From Candidatus Zipacnadia bacterium (GTDB lineage Bacteria; Armatimonadota; Zipacnadia; Zipacnadales; UBA5352): 35,053 bases of DNA. Of the stretch, positions 6,817-21,410 are shown one piece after another. The notes below the pieces were generated by a model. The model saw only the letters and a program-made list of their open reading frames with translations, searched no databases and was not told the DNA's origin. The DNA lies in assembly GCA_029820945.1 (NCBI GenBank), contig JALGUJ010000050.1:1-35053 (forward strand). The letters run 5' to 3'. Made by a program: the position numbers and the translations under genes. Each line of letters opens with the position of its first letter. Within the stretch, counting starts at the first letter, position 1.

Positions 6817-8295
6817 ATGCGAACCGGTTCCGCCATGTGGCTGATCGGCATCGTGACCTGTCTCACCCTATGGGTCCTGCCGGGGTGCAGAGAGCAGCCG
6901 GAGGAGGCTGAATCCGGTCCGGAACCGGCTGCCGAGGTCGAGGTGCCCAAGGACGAACACGCCGGGGCGGAAGCGTTGGAGACGGCCGGCGATGACGAGG
7001 TCGCCCCCGAAGAAGGGCTGGCGGAGATCAGCGAGACCATCGAGATCGATCCTGACAGGCGCTATAGTACGCCTGACTTCGAGCGGATGCGCGCAGTGCT
7101 CTACTCGGGAAGGCCCGAGCAGAAGAAACGGGCAGCGCGTCTTCTTGCCAGACTGCTGGTGGAGAGCCACGTCGAGGATACCCGCGAGAATGCGGCCGCG
7201 ACCTTGGGCGTCGCCCCCGAATCGGCGGTGGAGGAGCTGACGGAGGCCGCAGTCAGTGACCCGAGCGGCGTGGTGCGTCTGCGTGCGGTGGAGGCCCTGC
7301 AGGAGGTCCCGCCCTCGCCGAAGCTGCTGGCTGCGCTCCGGCAGATTCAGGAGGCGGAGGACCCGGAGGTCAGAGTCGCCGCCTTGATGACGGAGATCGA
7401 GCTGCAACTGAAGGACCGTGAGACGGAGCCGTCGCCCGAGTGGCTCGCGAGTGTGCTGAGCAGGACGCGGGATGACGCGAGTGCGCAGTTGCAGATCAGG
7501 CTGGTGCTCCAGGGCGAGCGCGCCCTGCCGCCCTTGACCAAGGTGCTCGCAGAGGCCGAGGACCCCCATGCGCGGCAGGCGGCCGCGTGCGCCATCGCGC
7601 TGATCTGCGCCGGAACCAGCCCACAACAGCAGGAGTTCGCGAAGCTCTCGCAGGCGATCGTGAAGGAGACTCTGCCGAAGCCGCACCCCGCGAACCTCGA
7701 CGGCCTTAAGCCGCTGGAGAACGCGCTCGCGAATGACCCTGACTTCCGCGTGCGCGCCATTGCCGCCCAGGGCCTCGGCTACCTGGGCCAGGAGAGTTCC
7801 GCCCCGTTTCTGGCAGAGGCGCTTCGCGATAGCAACGAGGAGGTGCGCTGGTGGGCGGCGCTCGCACTCGAGACGGTGCCCGCAAAGGCGGCGCTGGGGG
7901 AGCTGTCCGAGGCCGCGACCGGGGACGAATCTGAGCGAGTCCGCGCGGCCGCGGTGAGAGCGCTGGGCTGGATCGATGACGAGAAGGCGGCCCTTCCACT
8001 CATGCGGGCGACGCTCGACAGCTCGTCCCGCGTCCGCCAGGCCGCCGCGACGGAGCTGGGGCGCTTCCACACACCCGCCAGTCTCGCGGCGCTCGTCCAG
8101 CTCTTCAATGATCCCACCGTGGACGTCCGCTGGGCTGCCGTCCTGGCGGTGGGCGAGCTGCGGGACAGGGAGGCGGTTCCCGACCTTCAGCGGGCGATGC
8201 GTGACCCCAGCCCGATGGTCGCCAACGCCGCAGAGCGTGCCCTGCAGCGGATGGGTATCGCCGAACGCCGTTTCGGAACCCGCGAGGAGCTCTGA
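6817..8295 (+). CDS. HEAT-repeat lipoprotein
   Basis: A 492-residue protein with a lipoprotein signal peptide: a positively charged start, a hydrophobic stretch WLIGIVTCLTLWVL and a lipobox-like LPGC with the modified cysteine near residue 24. A very acidic linker (about 25-90) follows. The rest is a chain of HEAT/PBS-lyase-type repeats of about 30 residues, for example DPSGVVRLRAVEAL, DPDFRVRAIAAQGLG, DSNEEVRWWAALAL, SSSRVRQAAATELG and DPTVDVRWAAVLAVG. Such solenoids are protein-binding scaffolds; no enzyme motif is visible. It should be membrane-anchored outside the cytoplasm. It stands alone, convergent with the aldo/keto reductase gene downstream. ATG 6835 (MWLIG) is an alternative start that would shorten the signal peptide. 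Confidence 0.88.
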   Translation: MRTGSAMWLIGIVTCLTLWVLPGCREQPEEAESGPEPAAEVEVPKDEHAGAEALETAGDDEVAPEEGLAEISETIEIDPDRRYSTPDFERMRAVLYSGRPEQKKRAARLLARLLVESHVEDTRENAAATLGVAPESAVEELTEAAVSDPSGVVRLRAVEALQEVPPSPKLLAALRQIQEAEDPEVRVAALMTEIELQLKDRETEPSPEWLASVLSRTRDDASAQLQIRLVLQGERALPPLTKVLAEAEDPHARQAAACAIALICAGTSPQQQEFAKLSQAIVKETLPKPHPANLDGLKPLENALANDPDFRVRAIAAQGLGYLGQESSAPFLAEALRDSNEEVRWWAALALETVPAKAALGELSEAATGDESERVRAAAVRALGWIDDEKAALPLMRATLDSSSRVRQAAATELGRFHTPASLAALVQLFNDPTVDVRWAAVLAVGELRDREAVPDLQRAMRDPSPMVANAAERALQRMGIAERRFGTREEL

Positions 8296-8343
8296 AGGCG
8301 CTTCGAGCCCGGAGGCAAGCGGCGCCGGCGACACCCCTGTGCC

Positions 8344-9450
8344 CTATACCGCCTGCGACCTGACGGAGAGCAGTTCGTGTGCCTCCTCAAGCAGTGTGGG
8401 GATATCGAGACCAACCGGGCACTTCTCCAGGCACTCGCCGCAGCCTACACAGGCATCGGCCTGGGGTTCCAGGCCCTCGTAGATCTCGTAGCCGAGGTAG
8501 CGGAGATCATCGGGGTAGTTCGCCACGATCTGTGCCGCCTTGAACACCTCGGGCACATTGACGCCCTCGGGGCAGGGCTGGCAGTACCCGCAGCGGAGGC
8601 ACTGTTGGCGATAGCGATAGGACATCCCACGCTCAGCCAGCCGCTGCACCAGCTCCTCCCGTTCGGCGTCGCTGAGAGGGTCGAATGGCTCGACCAGAGC
8701 TGCGTTCTCCTCGACCTCGTGCACGGCCTGCATCCCCGGGATGACGACATCCACGTTGGGGTCACTGAGCACCCAGCGCAGCGACCCGGCCACCAGCGCG
8801 TCCGGCCCTCCCAGGCCCGGCTGTCTGGCCTCTTTGGGGTACGAGATCTGCCCGCCTGAAAGGGCCTTCATGATGATCGTGCCCAGGTCGTGTTCCCTGG
8901 CGAGAGGCAGGATCTCGGCGACGTTCTCGCTGTCCAGCGGGCTGTAACAGAGCATGATGGTCTCGAACTCGCCGCAGTTGATGGCCTTGCGCATCACATC
9001 GAGTGAGCGGTGTATCGTGATGCTCACGTGCCTCACCATGCCCTGGTCCTGCGCCTCGCGAGCGGCCTCGAGCGCGCCCCCGGTCCCCATAACCTGCTGC
9101 CAGGTCCGCTCGTTGCTTACCGTGTGGAGCTGCCAGACGTCAACGTAGCTCGTCTGCAGCTCGCTGAGGCTGGTGTCCAGGTCCCCCATCGCGCCGTCGT
9201 AGTCGCGGGAGGGCGTCTTCGTGGCGAGGTAGAACTCGTCGCGCCTGTCGCTCACCGCGAGCCCAATCTTGCGCTCGCTGTCACCGTAGCCGCGCGCCGT
9301 GTCGATGTAGTTGATCCCCAGGTCCAGGGCGCGGTTCAGACACGCCGCAGCCTCCTCCTCAGAGATCTTCGGCAGCTTGATCGCGCCGTAGCTGACGGCG
9401 CTGACCTGGAGCTCGGTCTTGCCCAGTCGCCTGTACTCCACGTCGCTCAC
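8344..9450 (-). CDS. Aldo/keto reductase with C-terminal 2x[4Fe-4S] ferredoxin-like domain
   Basis: An AKR-family TIM barrel (about residues 1-280) fused to a bacterial-ferredoxin-like tail. The AKR catalytic tetrad is visible: D50 and Y55 in YIDTARGYGDSE, K78 in LATKTP, H109 in DVWQLHTV. The tail has CLRCGYCQPCPEGV and CVGCGECLEKCPVGL, each with four cysteines, for two 4Fe-4S clusters. This architecture is common in anaerobes and implies that electrons from a cluster carrier, rather than only NADPH, may reach the substrate. The substrate is unknown. The gene starts 48 bases after the stop of the CBM9-like gene and may be the last member of the uvrA transcript, although 48 bases is enough for an independent start. 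Confidence 0.93.
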   Translation of the reverse strand: MSDVEYRRLGKTELQVSAVSYGAIKLPKISEEEAAACLNRALDLGINYIDTARGYGDSERKIGLAVSDRRDEFYLATKTPSRDYDGAMGDLDTSLSELQTSYVDVWQLHTVSNERTWQQVMGTGGALEAAREAQDQGMVRHVSITIHRSLDVMRKAINCGEFETIMLCYSPLDSENVAEILPLAREHDLGTIIMKALSGGQISYPKEARQPGLGGPDALVAGSLRWVLSDPNVDVVIPGMQAVHEVEENAALVEPFDPLSDAEREELVQRLAERGMSYRYRQQCLRCGYCQPCPEGVNVPEVFKAAQIVANYPDDLRYLGYEIYEGLEPQADACVGCGECLEKCPVGLDIPTLLEEAHELLSVRSQAV

Positions 9451-9498
9451 GTCCCTTGAGGTCTCGCGGTTGCCCGCGAAGGTCGGTCGGAAGATGCA

Positions 9499-10226
9499 CT
9501 ACGATGGGACTTCCGGGCCAATGGGGTGAAGTCCTGCCCGCGGGTCGGCGGTCCGCCGCCGGTCGGAGCGGCGCCCGTGCTCGACCAAGCCCCAGGTGCT
9601 GGGGTCCCAGAGGTAGGGCAAGTCAGGCGCAGTGCCCCAGTACTGCGTTCCTCGCTGGATGTCGCTCACGACCGCGGCCATGGCGATGCGCAGGCCCTCC
9701 TCCGGCTCGTAGCCGTGCAGGGACTCGGGAGGGAATCCCAGTTCGACGACGTAGCGCTCGCTACCGAGCGACGAGGCGACACCGATGGCGTCGAAGTCAG
9801 CCTCTGGCGCGCGCTGCAGGGCTCGGCGGAGCGGCCTCTGCACCACTGACGGCCTCTCGTCCTCCGGGCCAGCCCCGGTGGGGAACACCACCAGGTGGTG
9901 GCAGAACTGGGTGGCGCGATGGCCGGTCTCTGCGCCACGCGTGTCGATGAAGAGCTGCAGGGCGTCGCCCGTCCCGGGGCTCTGGCGGTTGATGACCACG
10001 CGCTCCTGCTTTGGGACCGAGAGCGCGAGGTACAGCCCGTCGCCGTTCCAGGCCAGGTACAGGTCGGCGTATTGCTCCCCGCCCGCCAGCTCAGCGAGAG
10101 GGGGCATCAACTCTCGCTCCGACCACTCTTCGAGCACGCCGTCGAGCTCAGGCGAGTGCTCGCGCCAGGGGCAGATGGCGATGCTCCGGAACAGCGCGGC
10201 CGGTGGGAACTCGTGCTCTGAGCCGT

Positions 10227-10230
<4 letters not shown>
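9499..10230 (-). CDS. CBM9-like (DOMON-type) beta-sandwich protein
   Basis: A 243-residue protein with features of carbohydrate-binding module 9-like domains: an early LDGVLEEWSE (the LDG.l.EW pattern), LYLAWNGDGLYLALSV, then DALQLFIDTRG, and late YVVELGFPPESL. No signal peptide is visible, so it would be cytoplasmic, which is odd for a carbohydrate-binding module. Its ATG overlaps the uvrA stop by four bases (ATGA), so translation is probably coupled to uvrA. No catalytic domain is attached. Similar free-standing CBM9-like proteins are often annotated as hypothetical. Whether it binds sugar, haem (as DOMON relatives do) or something else cannot be told. Confidence 0.6.
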
Positions 10231-16499
<6,269 letters not shown>

Positions 16500-16566
16500 G
16501 CAGATCCACTCCGACGGAGAACTGGGGAAGCCGACCGCGCCCGGTCAACCCCCAGATGCATCTGTG

Positions 16567-16595
16567 AGTCTATCAAACATCTGTTCGCAGGTCAA
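16567..16595 (-). promoter_or_regulatory. Predicted uvrA promoter
   Basis: On the minus strand TTGACC (16590-16595, five of six -35 bases) is followed after exactly 17 bases by TAGACT (16567-16572, four of six -10 bases). Transcription would begin near 16560, about 60 bases before the GTG start. Confidence 0.65.
16574..16587 (-). promoter_or_regulatory. LexA (SOS) box candidate, Gram-positive type
   Basis: CGAACAGATGTTTG matches 13 of 14 positions of the Bacillus-type LexA consensus CGAACRNRYGTTYC; only the last base differs. It sits wholly inside the -35/-10 spacer of the predicted uvrA promoter, the position where a repressor would block RNA polymerase. uvrA is a standard SOS gene. Confidence 0.65.
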
Positions 16596-16741
16596 CAAGG
16601 GGGAACACCCCACGCCTGCTGCTGGCGATGTACGCGGGGCGGTGCTGCCTCCTCCCGCGGCCGGCCCGGTCTCTGTGGTGTCTTGACGGTATCATTCCGG
16701 GCTGTGTTCACGGCCGACGCGCCCTGCCTGCGGCAGCAGAA

Positions 16742-16772
16742 GGCGCGGCCCCGCAGGTCGCGAGGCCGCGCC
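16742..16772 (-). terminator. Hairpin downstream of the transaldolase-family gene
   Basis: Nine-base arms GGCGCGGCC and GGCCGCGCC flank a 13-base loop, 23 bases beyond the stop of the transaldolase-like gene and ahead of the uvrA promoter. It separates the two transcripts. No long T-run follows, so it is a weak intrinsic terminator on its own. Confidence 0.5.
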
Positions 16773-16794
16773 ATTGCGCTCTCTCCCCTGGTTC

Positions 16795-18216
16795 CTAGCC
16801 CTCACAGACCCAGTGCAGGAACTCCTCGTAGCCCTCGCTGAAGCCCTGGAGCGTTCGCGCTGCCGGTATGTGATCGATGAACTCCTCGGGAGTCATGCCG
16901 TCGGGCTCGTAGGCCTGGCGGAAGGTCTTGCTCTTCATCAGCTTGTCCAGGTAGCCGTCGGGCAGCGGGGTCCAGATGCCGTCGGGGTCGATCTCCCGCG
17001 GCTCGGCATCATAGAGCTCCTGCTTGTCCGGGAAGACCGTGATGAAGCAGGTCACCGGGCCGTTGTTGGTGCCGCGGATGATGTTCCAGGGGCCGCGGCC
17101 CGAGGCGGCCAACGGGAAGCTCTTCTTGAACCCCAGCCCGCCCTCCTCAGCCGGATGGCAGAGCATGCGGTACTCACGCTGCCGCATGGCCGTCGTGGCC
17201 CACTTCTTGACCTCTTCCCAGTCCGCCACGCCGGCCTCCTCCAGCTCCTCGCCGACCGGGTCATCGAGGCGCCCATCCATCTGGGTGCGGAAGCTGACCT
17301 TGGTGGTGCTATTCTCCTCGATGGCGCCGGCGAACACGATCTGCTGCGGCAGCGCGAAGTTGACCGTGACGTTCACGCCCATGCCCTTGCCGGTGAGCTG
17401 CCTGGCGGCCTCGATGCCGGCCAGCGTGCCCGGTACCTTGAACACCGTGTTGGGCTTCCCGCCCAGCTCGTCCTCGAGTTGACCATAAACCCATGTGGCC
17501 TCGTCGATCATCTTCTCGGCGTTCAAGGCCTCCTTGGGGTTGAGCTGCAGGCTGACGTACCCCAGATCGCCATCGGTGATCTCCCAGATTGGCCGCAGCA
17601 GCCGGGCGTTCTCGAGCACGACCTGGATGGTCATGGCGTAGGCGAGAGTGACGGGCTCGGCGTCCGGTCCGTATTCGTCGCGCAGCGCATCCCTGATTGG
17701 CGTCCAGTACGCCGGGTTCTCCTGGCGGGCGATGTCTACCAGCACCGGGTTGGTGGTGACCAGGATGGCCCCCTTCTGCATCGCCTTGCGCAGGCCGGAC
17801 GCATAGTCGTTGCCCCACCAGGTGTTCAGCTCCCCGGCCATGGTCATGCGCGTGAGCTTTACCAGGTTACTGCTGGCGATCTGCTTGGCCTCCGCGCTCG
17901 CCCGCTCGGCCTCATCGTCCGCGCCCAGCTCCGCCAGGAGCGCCAGGTTTGCCTCATACTGCTCGTCCAGTTGCTCCTCTGTGGCGATGGCATCACCATA
18001 GCGATCGGCGTTGCGCAGGTTCCAGTCAACAAGCACCGACTTGAGGTCGATGGCGCTCTCCGCAATGGCCTCGGCGATCTCCGCCTTGCCGTCGGCGTCG
18101 GCGGCCGTATAGGCCTCCCGCATGTCGGCGCGGAATTCGTCCATCTTGTCGGCGAGATCCCCCGGAACTGTATGGAAGATCAAGTCCTGCAGAATGGCGG
18201 TCTGTTCGTTGGTCAT
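16795..18216 (-). CDS. Transaldolase-family class I aldolase
   Basis: A 473-residue protein of the transaldolase/fructose-6-phosphate aldolase superfamily, which forms a Schiff base between a lysine and a ketose. Evidence is the TTNPVLVDIA motif (the TTNPS-type strand), and VFKVPGTLAGIEAA with the probable Schiff-base lysine K260, followed by GVNVTVNFAL. It is longer than classical transaldolases (about 315-390 residues), with an alpha-helical N-terminal addition of about 130 residues and extra C-terminal sequence, so its substrate may differ. I chose ATG 18216, which has GAGGAG eight bases upstream; the frame stays open to 18840 but that part has no family similarity. It diverges from the protease gene across 279 bases. 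Its role is probably in pentose or hexose phosphate metabolism, alongside the two aldolases near 24 kb. Confidence 0.82.
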   Translation of the reverse strand: MTNEQTAILQDLIFHTVPGDLADKMDEFRADMREAYTAADADGKAEIAEAIAESAIDLKSVLVDWNLRNADRYGDAIATEEQLDEQYEANLALLAELGADDEAERASAEAKQIASSNLVKLTRMTMAGELNTWWGNDYASGLRKAMQKGAILVTTNPVLVDIARQENPAYWTPIRDALRDEYGPDAEPVTLAYAMTIQVVLENARLLRPIWEITDGDLGYVSLQLNPKEALNAEKMIDEATWVYGQLEDELGGKPNTVFKVPGTLAGIEAARQLTGKGMGVNVTVNFALPQQIVFAGAIEENSTTKVSFRTQMDGRLDDPVGEELEEAGVADWEEVKKWATTAMRQREYRMLCHPAEEGGLGFKKSFPLAASGRGPWNIIRGTNNGPVTCFITVFPDKQELYDAEPREIDPDGIWTPLPDGYLDKLMKSKTFRQAYEPDGMTPEEFIDHIPAARTLQGFSEGYEEFLHWVCEG

Positions 18217-18495
18217 TCCAGTATGCTCCTCGTTCCCTCTGATCGCGAAATACTCGTGGGGGACGGCCCTCTGCGCGGCGCCCCCTCCCTGCCTTACGCC
18301 TGTTCGCCGCACGCAATCGAATCCCTTCAACCTCAGAGAAATCGCAGAAAGGCCTGGACCGGCCGCCGCCTGGGACGGCCCTCGACCCGCGTCCGCGCCG
18401 CACAGTGAAGGCGGATTGGGGGTGGGCGGCGAAAGGTGCCTTCGGTAGTCGCGCGAGGCGGAGACAGACGAATCCTGCTCGGAGGAGGGATTGGA

Positions 18496-20076
18496 ATGAA
18501 CCACCTGAGGCTGTCCGGTCCATGCGTGCTGCGGGGAAGGACCCTCGGCGCCCTGATACTTGCGGTGGCACTGGTAGGGGCGCTCTCGGCATGGCAGAGC
18601 GCACCTGCCGATGCGCAGGCGCTGGACCCGGAGACGATCGTCAGGATCAAGGATGCGGTCGTGATGATCGACGTGACGCTCACGACCGACGCGGGAGAGA
18701 CCGGTGCGAGCGGAAGCGGCTTCGTCATTTCGCCTGACGGCAAGATCATCACGAACGCCCATGTCGTGTCGCTGGTCAGCGAGAATGCTTTTGGGGAGCC
18801 GATCGTGGCCAGTGAGCGCGCGGTGAGCGTGGTCTTCCATCCCGGCACGGCACAGGAGAGGTCGGTCCCCGCGCAGGTGCTCCGCGAGAACAGTGACCTG
18901 GACCTCGCCCTACTTAAGATCGAGGAGGCCACACCCGTCCATCTCGATCTCGGTGACTCCGACGCGGTGCAGGAGACGGCTCAGATCTACGTCTGCGGGC
19001 ACCCGCTTGGCCTGCGCGAGATCTCCATCCGCACGGGAACGGTCACGGCCCACCGAACCTGGGAGGGCCGGCGTTACATCGAGCACGACGCCTCGGCCGA
19101 GGAGGGCAACAGCGGTGGCCCGGTGATCACGAGCGACGCGCAGGTGGTCGGCGTGCATACCTTGACCCTGGTCAGCTCCGGGATGCTGACCAAGTTCGCG
19201 ATTCCGTCGAGTGTGGTCAGCGACTGGCTCGCGACGCCCGCCAGCGAGGACCCGCCCGCAATCCCCGGCGCGGCCATGCGGAGTCTCCTCGCGGCCGCCA
19301 ATCTCATCTACGACGAGCCGGAGCTGGGGAGCTTCGCCATTCCGTACGACAATGGCGTGACCATCAAGGCCCACCAGTATCAGGACTTCCTCCGGCTGTA
19401 CTGCGGCCTGGGTACGCTTCCCGGAGAGCACCGGCTGTTGCAGGGCTATGCCGCGATGGAGGCCCTGCGCTTCAACTACCTCGATCCAGTCGGTCGCCTC
19501 AGCCTCCTCGACACCGGCGAGGAGCTGCTGCTCTATTGGGAGTGTCAGGTGCCGATGTCTATGGCGTCTCCAGAATACCTGAGGACGATCTCGGACGTGG
19601 GCTCCAGTCTGGTCAAGCGCTGGGAGGCCGTGCTACGCGCCGAAGAGCCCGGCGAGCCCACGGAGCTGTACCCGGGCGGCGACGAGAAGGCCCAGATGGC
19701 GCGCCTCAAGCAGCAGATCGAGGCCGCAGAACTGGTCTATGAGGAGGCCGATGAGTACTTCAAGCTGCCCTACGACAACGATGTGACGGTCTTCGCTCAG
19801 ATCTACCGGGGCGTCGTCTACACCCACGCATACACGGGCGGCATGCCCGGCGCCACGCGAGCGGAGCAAGGCCAGGTCGCCATCGAACTGCTCAAGCGCA
19901 ACTGGGAGGACCCGCTGGGGCGTCTGGCGCTGGACTCGGACTATGATGTGGTGTGGGAGTCCCAGGTCCCGTCCGACTTCCTCACGCCTGACTACTTCGC
20001 CATCCTGGCCGCCACCGCGGCCACCCAGGTGGCTGAGTTCCTCGAGGTCTACGGACAGGTGCCGTTCAACGGGTAG
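18496..20076 (+). CDS. Exported HtrA-like serine protease with two C-terminal repeat domains
   Basis: A 526-residue secreted protein. A signal peptide (about residues 1-38) ends in ADAQA. The trypsin-like protease domain (about 45-265) has the full triad: H89 in ITNAHVVS, D136 in SDLDLALLKI and S206 in EEGNSGGPV, the pattern of DegP/HtrA (S1C) proteases. The PDZ domains that normally follow are missing. In their place are two tandem copies of an alpha/beta domain of about 110 residues (about 270-385 and 410-520). Both share FAIPYDN/FKLPYDN, then a stretch ending in FNYLDPVGRLSL or RNWEDPLGRLAL, then WECQVPMS or WESQVPSD. They look like YbjN or type III chaperone-like folds, but this is a guess. 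The start has GGAGGAGGG six bases upstream. The gene stands alone. Confidence 0.88.
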   Translation: MNHLRLSGPCVLRGRTLGALILAVALVGALSAWQSAPADAQALDPETIVRIKDAVVMIDVTLTTDAGETGASGSGFVISPDGKIITNAHVVSLVSENAFGEPIVASERAVSVVFHPGTAQERSVPAQVLRENSDLDLALLKIEEATPVHLDLGDSDAVQETAQIYVCGHPLGLREISIRTGTVTAHRTWEGRRYIEHDASAEEGNSGGPVITSDAQVVGVHTLTLVSSGMLTKFAIPSSVVSDWLATPASEDPPAIPGAAMRSLLAAANLIYDEPELGSFAIPYDNGVTIKAHQYQDFLRLYCGLGTLPGEHRLLQGYAAMEALRFNYLDPVGRLSLLDTGEELLLYWECQVPMSMASPEYLRTISDVGSSLVKRWEAVLRAEEPGEPTELYPGGDEKAQMARLKQQIEAAELVYEEADEYFKLPYDNDVTVFAQIYRGVVYTHAYTGGMPGATRAEQGQVAIELLKRNWEDPLGRLALDSDYDVVWESQVPSDFLTPDYFAILAATAATQVAEFLEVYGQVPFNG

Positions 20077-20152
20077 GCCCCGACGCGTTAGGGGGAGCAG
20101 GTCGGAGCCGGCGGCCACGCGCTCTGAAGTGCGGGCCCGGGCGTCCGGTCGC

Positions 20153-20168
20153 CGGGACCTCAGTCCCG
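20153..20168. terminator. Short hairpin between convergent genes
   Basis: CGGGAC (20153-20158) and GTCCCG (20163-20168) pair across a CTCA loop. The loop contains the stop codon of the minus-strand membrane gene (20160-20162). It could help end the plus-strand protease transcript, but the stem is only six base pairs and no T-run follows. Confidence 0.35.
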
Positions 20169-20759
20169 TTGCCGGCGCATGGCATTGAAGGCCTTCCGCG
20201 CCGCCCAGCCCGAGATGATCGGGATGTGCAGGTCGCGGCCCAGCAGGGCCTCAAGCGCGAACACGCTCGACAGGAGCAGGGCAAAGGCGAGGACGACCAC
20301 GAGGTGCGCGAGATTCAGGGCGCTGCAGACCACCTTAGCGGCGTCGCCTCCGCGGGTGCCCATCCAGGTGGCGGCGATCAGCAGGATCACGCGCACGCCG
20401 GTCACGAGCAGGCTCCACGCCGTGGCAGAGTAGAGGTGGCGCAGCAGCCGAGCCGACCTCGGGAGCCGCGGCAGTCTCAGCAGCAGCAGCGGGAGCGGGG
20501 CGGTCACGTAGCCCAGCCAGGCGAAGTAACATGCGGCGGCGATGCATCGCCGAAGCGCACGGGGCCACGCCCCGGGCTGCTCGCGTCGCACGAGGGGGTA
20601 CGGCGCCTCCGAGCAGCAGCCCTCCTGCTTCCCCGTGCGCGACGAGTGGGGAACCCGGCTGTCGGGTGGGGCATCCGTGGTCTCCGAGTCGGCGAACGGA
20701 AGCAGAGCCGTCACACTCCCCGACGCGGCCGGCTTCTCAGGGCCGGCTACGTCCCTCAC
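20160..20759 (-). CDS. Small multi-spanning membrane protein, shortened paralogue of its neighbour
   Basis: A 199-residue protein with a polar N-terminal stretch (about 75 residues) and then three to four hydrophobic segments: AAACYFAWLGYVTAPLPLLLL, a segment around SLLVTGVRVILLIAATWM, and LAHLVVVLAFALLLSSVFAL. It ends in LHIPIISGWAARKAFNAMRR. Both the AACYFA entry and the IPI-S-A-K tail match the protein encoded just upstream, so the two look like diverged tandem paralogues, this one without the zinc-finger domain. The GTG 20759 start follows the upstream stop by seven bases, with GGGGTG as a weak ribosome-binding site; a later start is possible. The fold resembles the DUF4870/Tic20-like group. 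Function is unknown. Confidence 0.7.
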   Translation of the reverse strand: MRDVAGPEKPAASGSVTALLPFADSETTDAPPDSRVPHSSRTGKQEGCCSEAPYPLVRREQPGAWPRALRRCIAAACYFAWLGYVTAPLPLLLLRLPRLPRSARLLRHLYSATAWSLLVTGVRVILLIAATWMGTRGGDAAKVVCSALNLAHLVVVLAFALLLSSVFALEALLGRDLHIPIISGWAARKAFNAMRRQRD

Positions 20760-20766
20760 AAACGCT

Positions 20767-21357
20767 TCACCCCATCCTTCGGACCTGCTTTTCGGCGAGG
20801 TCAGAGACGATAGGAATCCTGACTTCCTGGCGGTTGCTGGCGCGCACGGCGCAGATTATCGAGACCACCAGCGCCGCCAGCCACCACAGCGCGCGCACGA
20901 TGCGCAGGGGCACCATGAGGATGCCCGGCAGGTGCAGGAGGCCCCCGGAAAAGAGCGCGAACTCCAGCAGGACGAAGCCCACGACTACGAATAACCCCCA
21001 GAACAGCCCGTTGAAGGCGTGATAGCGCATGAAGCGCGACTGCTTCATGTCGGCGCTCGCCAGCGGGATGACAGGCAGGATGAAGGTCAGCGGCGGCACG
21101 ACCCCCGCGAAGTAGCAGGCCGCCGCGAGCCCCGGCGATTCGCCCGATGCGGCGCCTGCCGGCTGTTGCGGCGGCGCCGCCGAGGGCTGTGGTACTTCGG
21201 GTGCCTGGACCTGTCCCTCGGCCACGGCCTGGGCAAGGTGCTCGGCGCAATACGACTTCCCGTCCGGCGCCACATGACGACACTCGGCACAGAGCTCGTC
21301 CCCACAGACCACGCACCTGGCCACTGCCTCGCGGTCCGGGTGGTTCACGCACGCCAT
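20767..21357 (-). CDS. B-box-type zinc-finger membrane protein (DUF4870/Tic20-like)
   Basis: A 196-residue protein. Residues 1-45 form a compact zinc-binding module with C3, H6, C15, C18, C23, C26, C37 and H40, the spacing of a B-box-like finger. A Pro/Ala/Gln-rich linker (about 48-85) follows. Then come about three membrane segments (AACYFAGVVPPLTFILPVIPL, GLFWGLFVVVGFVLLEFALF, ALWWLAALVVSIICAV) and the tail VRIPIVSDLAEKQ. The membrane part resembles DUF4870/Tic20-like proteins, which often carry N-terminal metal-binding or adaptor modules. The start ATG 21357 has AAAGGAG nine to ten bases upstream; the frame remains open much further but without similarity. It lies 53 bases after the flavoprotein gene. 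Confidence 0.8.
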   Translation of the reverse strand: MACVNHPDREAVARCVVCGDELCAECRHVAPDGKSYCAEHLAQAVAEGQVQAPEVPQPSAAPPQQPAGAASGESPGLAAACYFAGVVPPLTFILPVIPLASADMKQSRFMRYHAFNGLFWGLFVVVGFVLLEFALFSGGLLHLPGILMVPLRIVRALWWLAALVVSIICAVRASNRQEVRIPIVSDLAEKQVRRMG

Positions 21358-21410
21358 CGTGGGCGCTCCTTTCGACGACAGCCTGATGTCCGGGGCGGCT
21401 CTCGCCTGCC

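Noticed and set aside
18293..18306. Second LexA-like site, CGAACAGGCGTAAG (minus), upstream of the transaldolase-like gene
   Set aside because: Only the left half fits (11 of 14 positions) and no convincing promoter surrounds it.
18217..18840. N-terminal extension of the transaldolase-like frame up to 18840
   Set aside because: The extension has no family similarity and overlaps the divergent protease gene start; ATG 18216 has a good ribosome-binding site.
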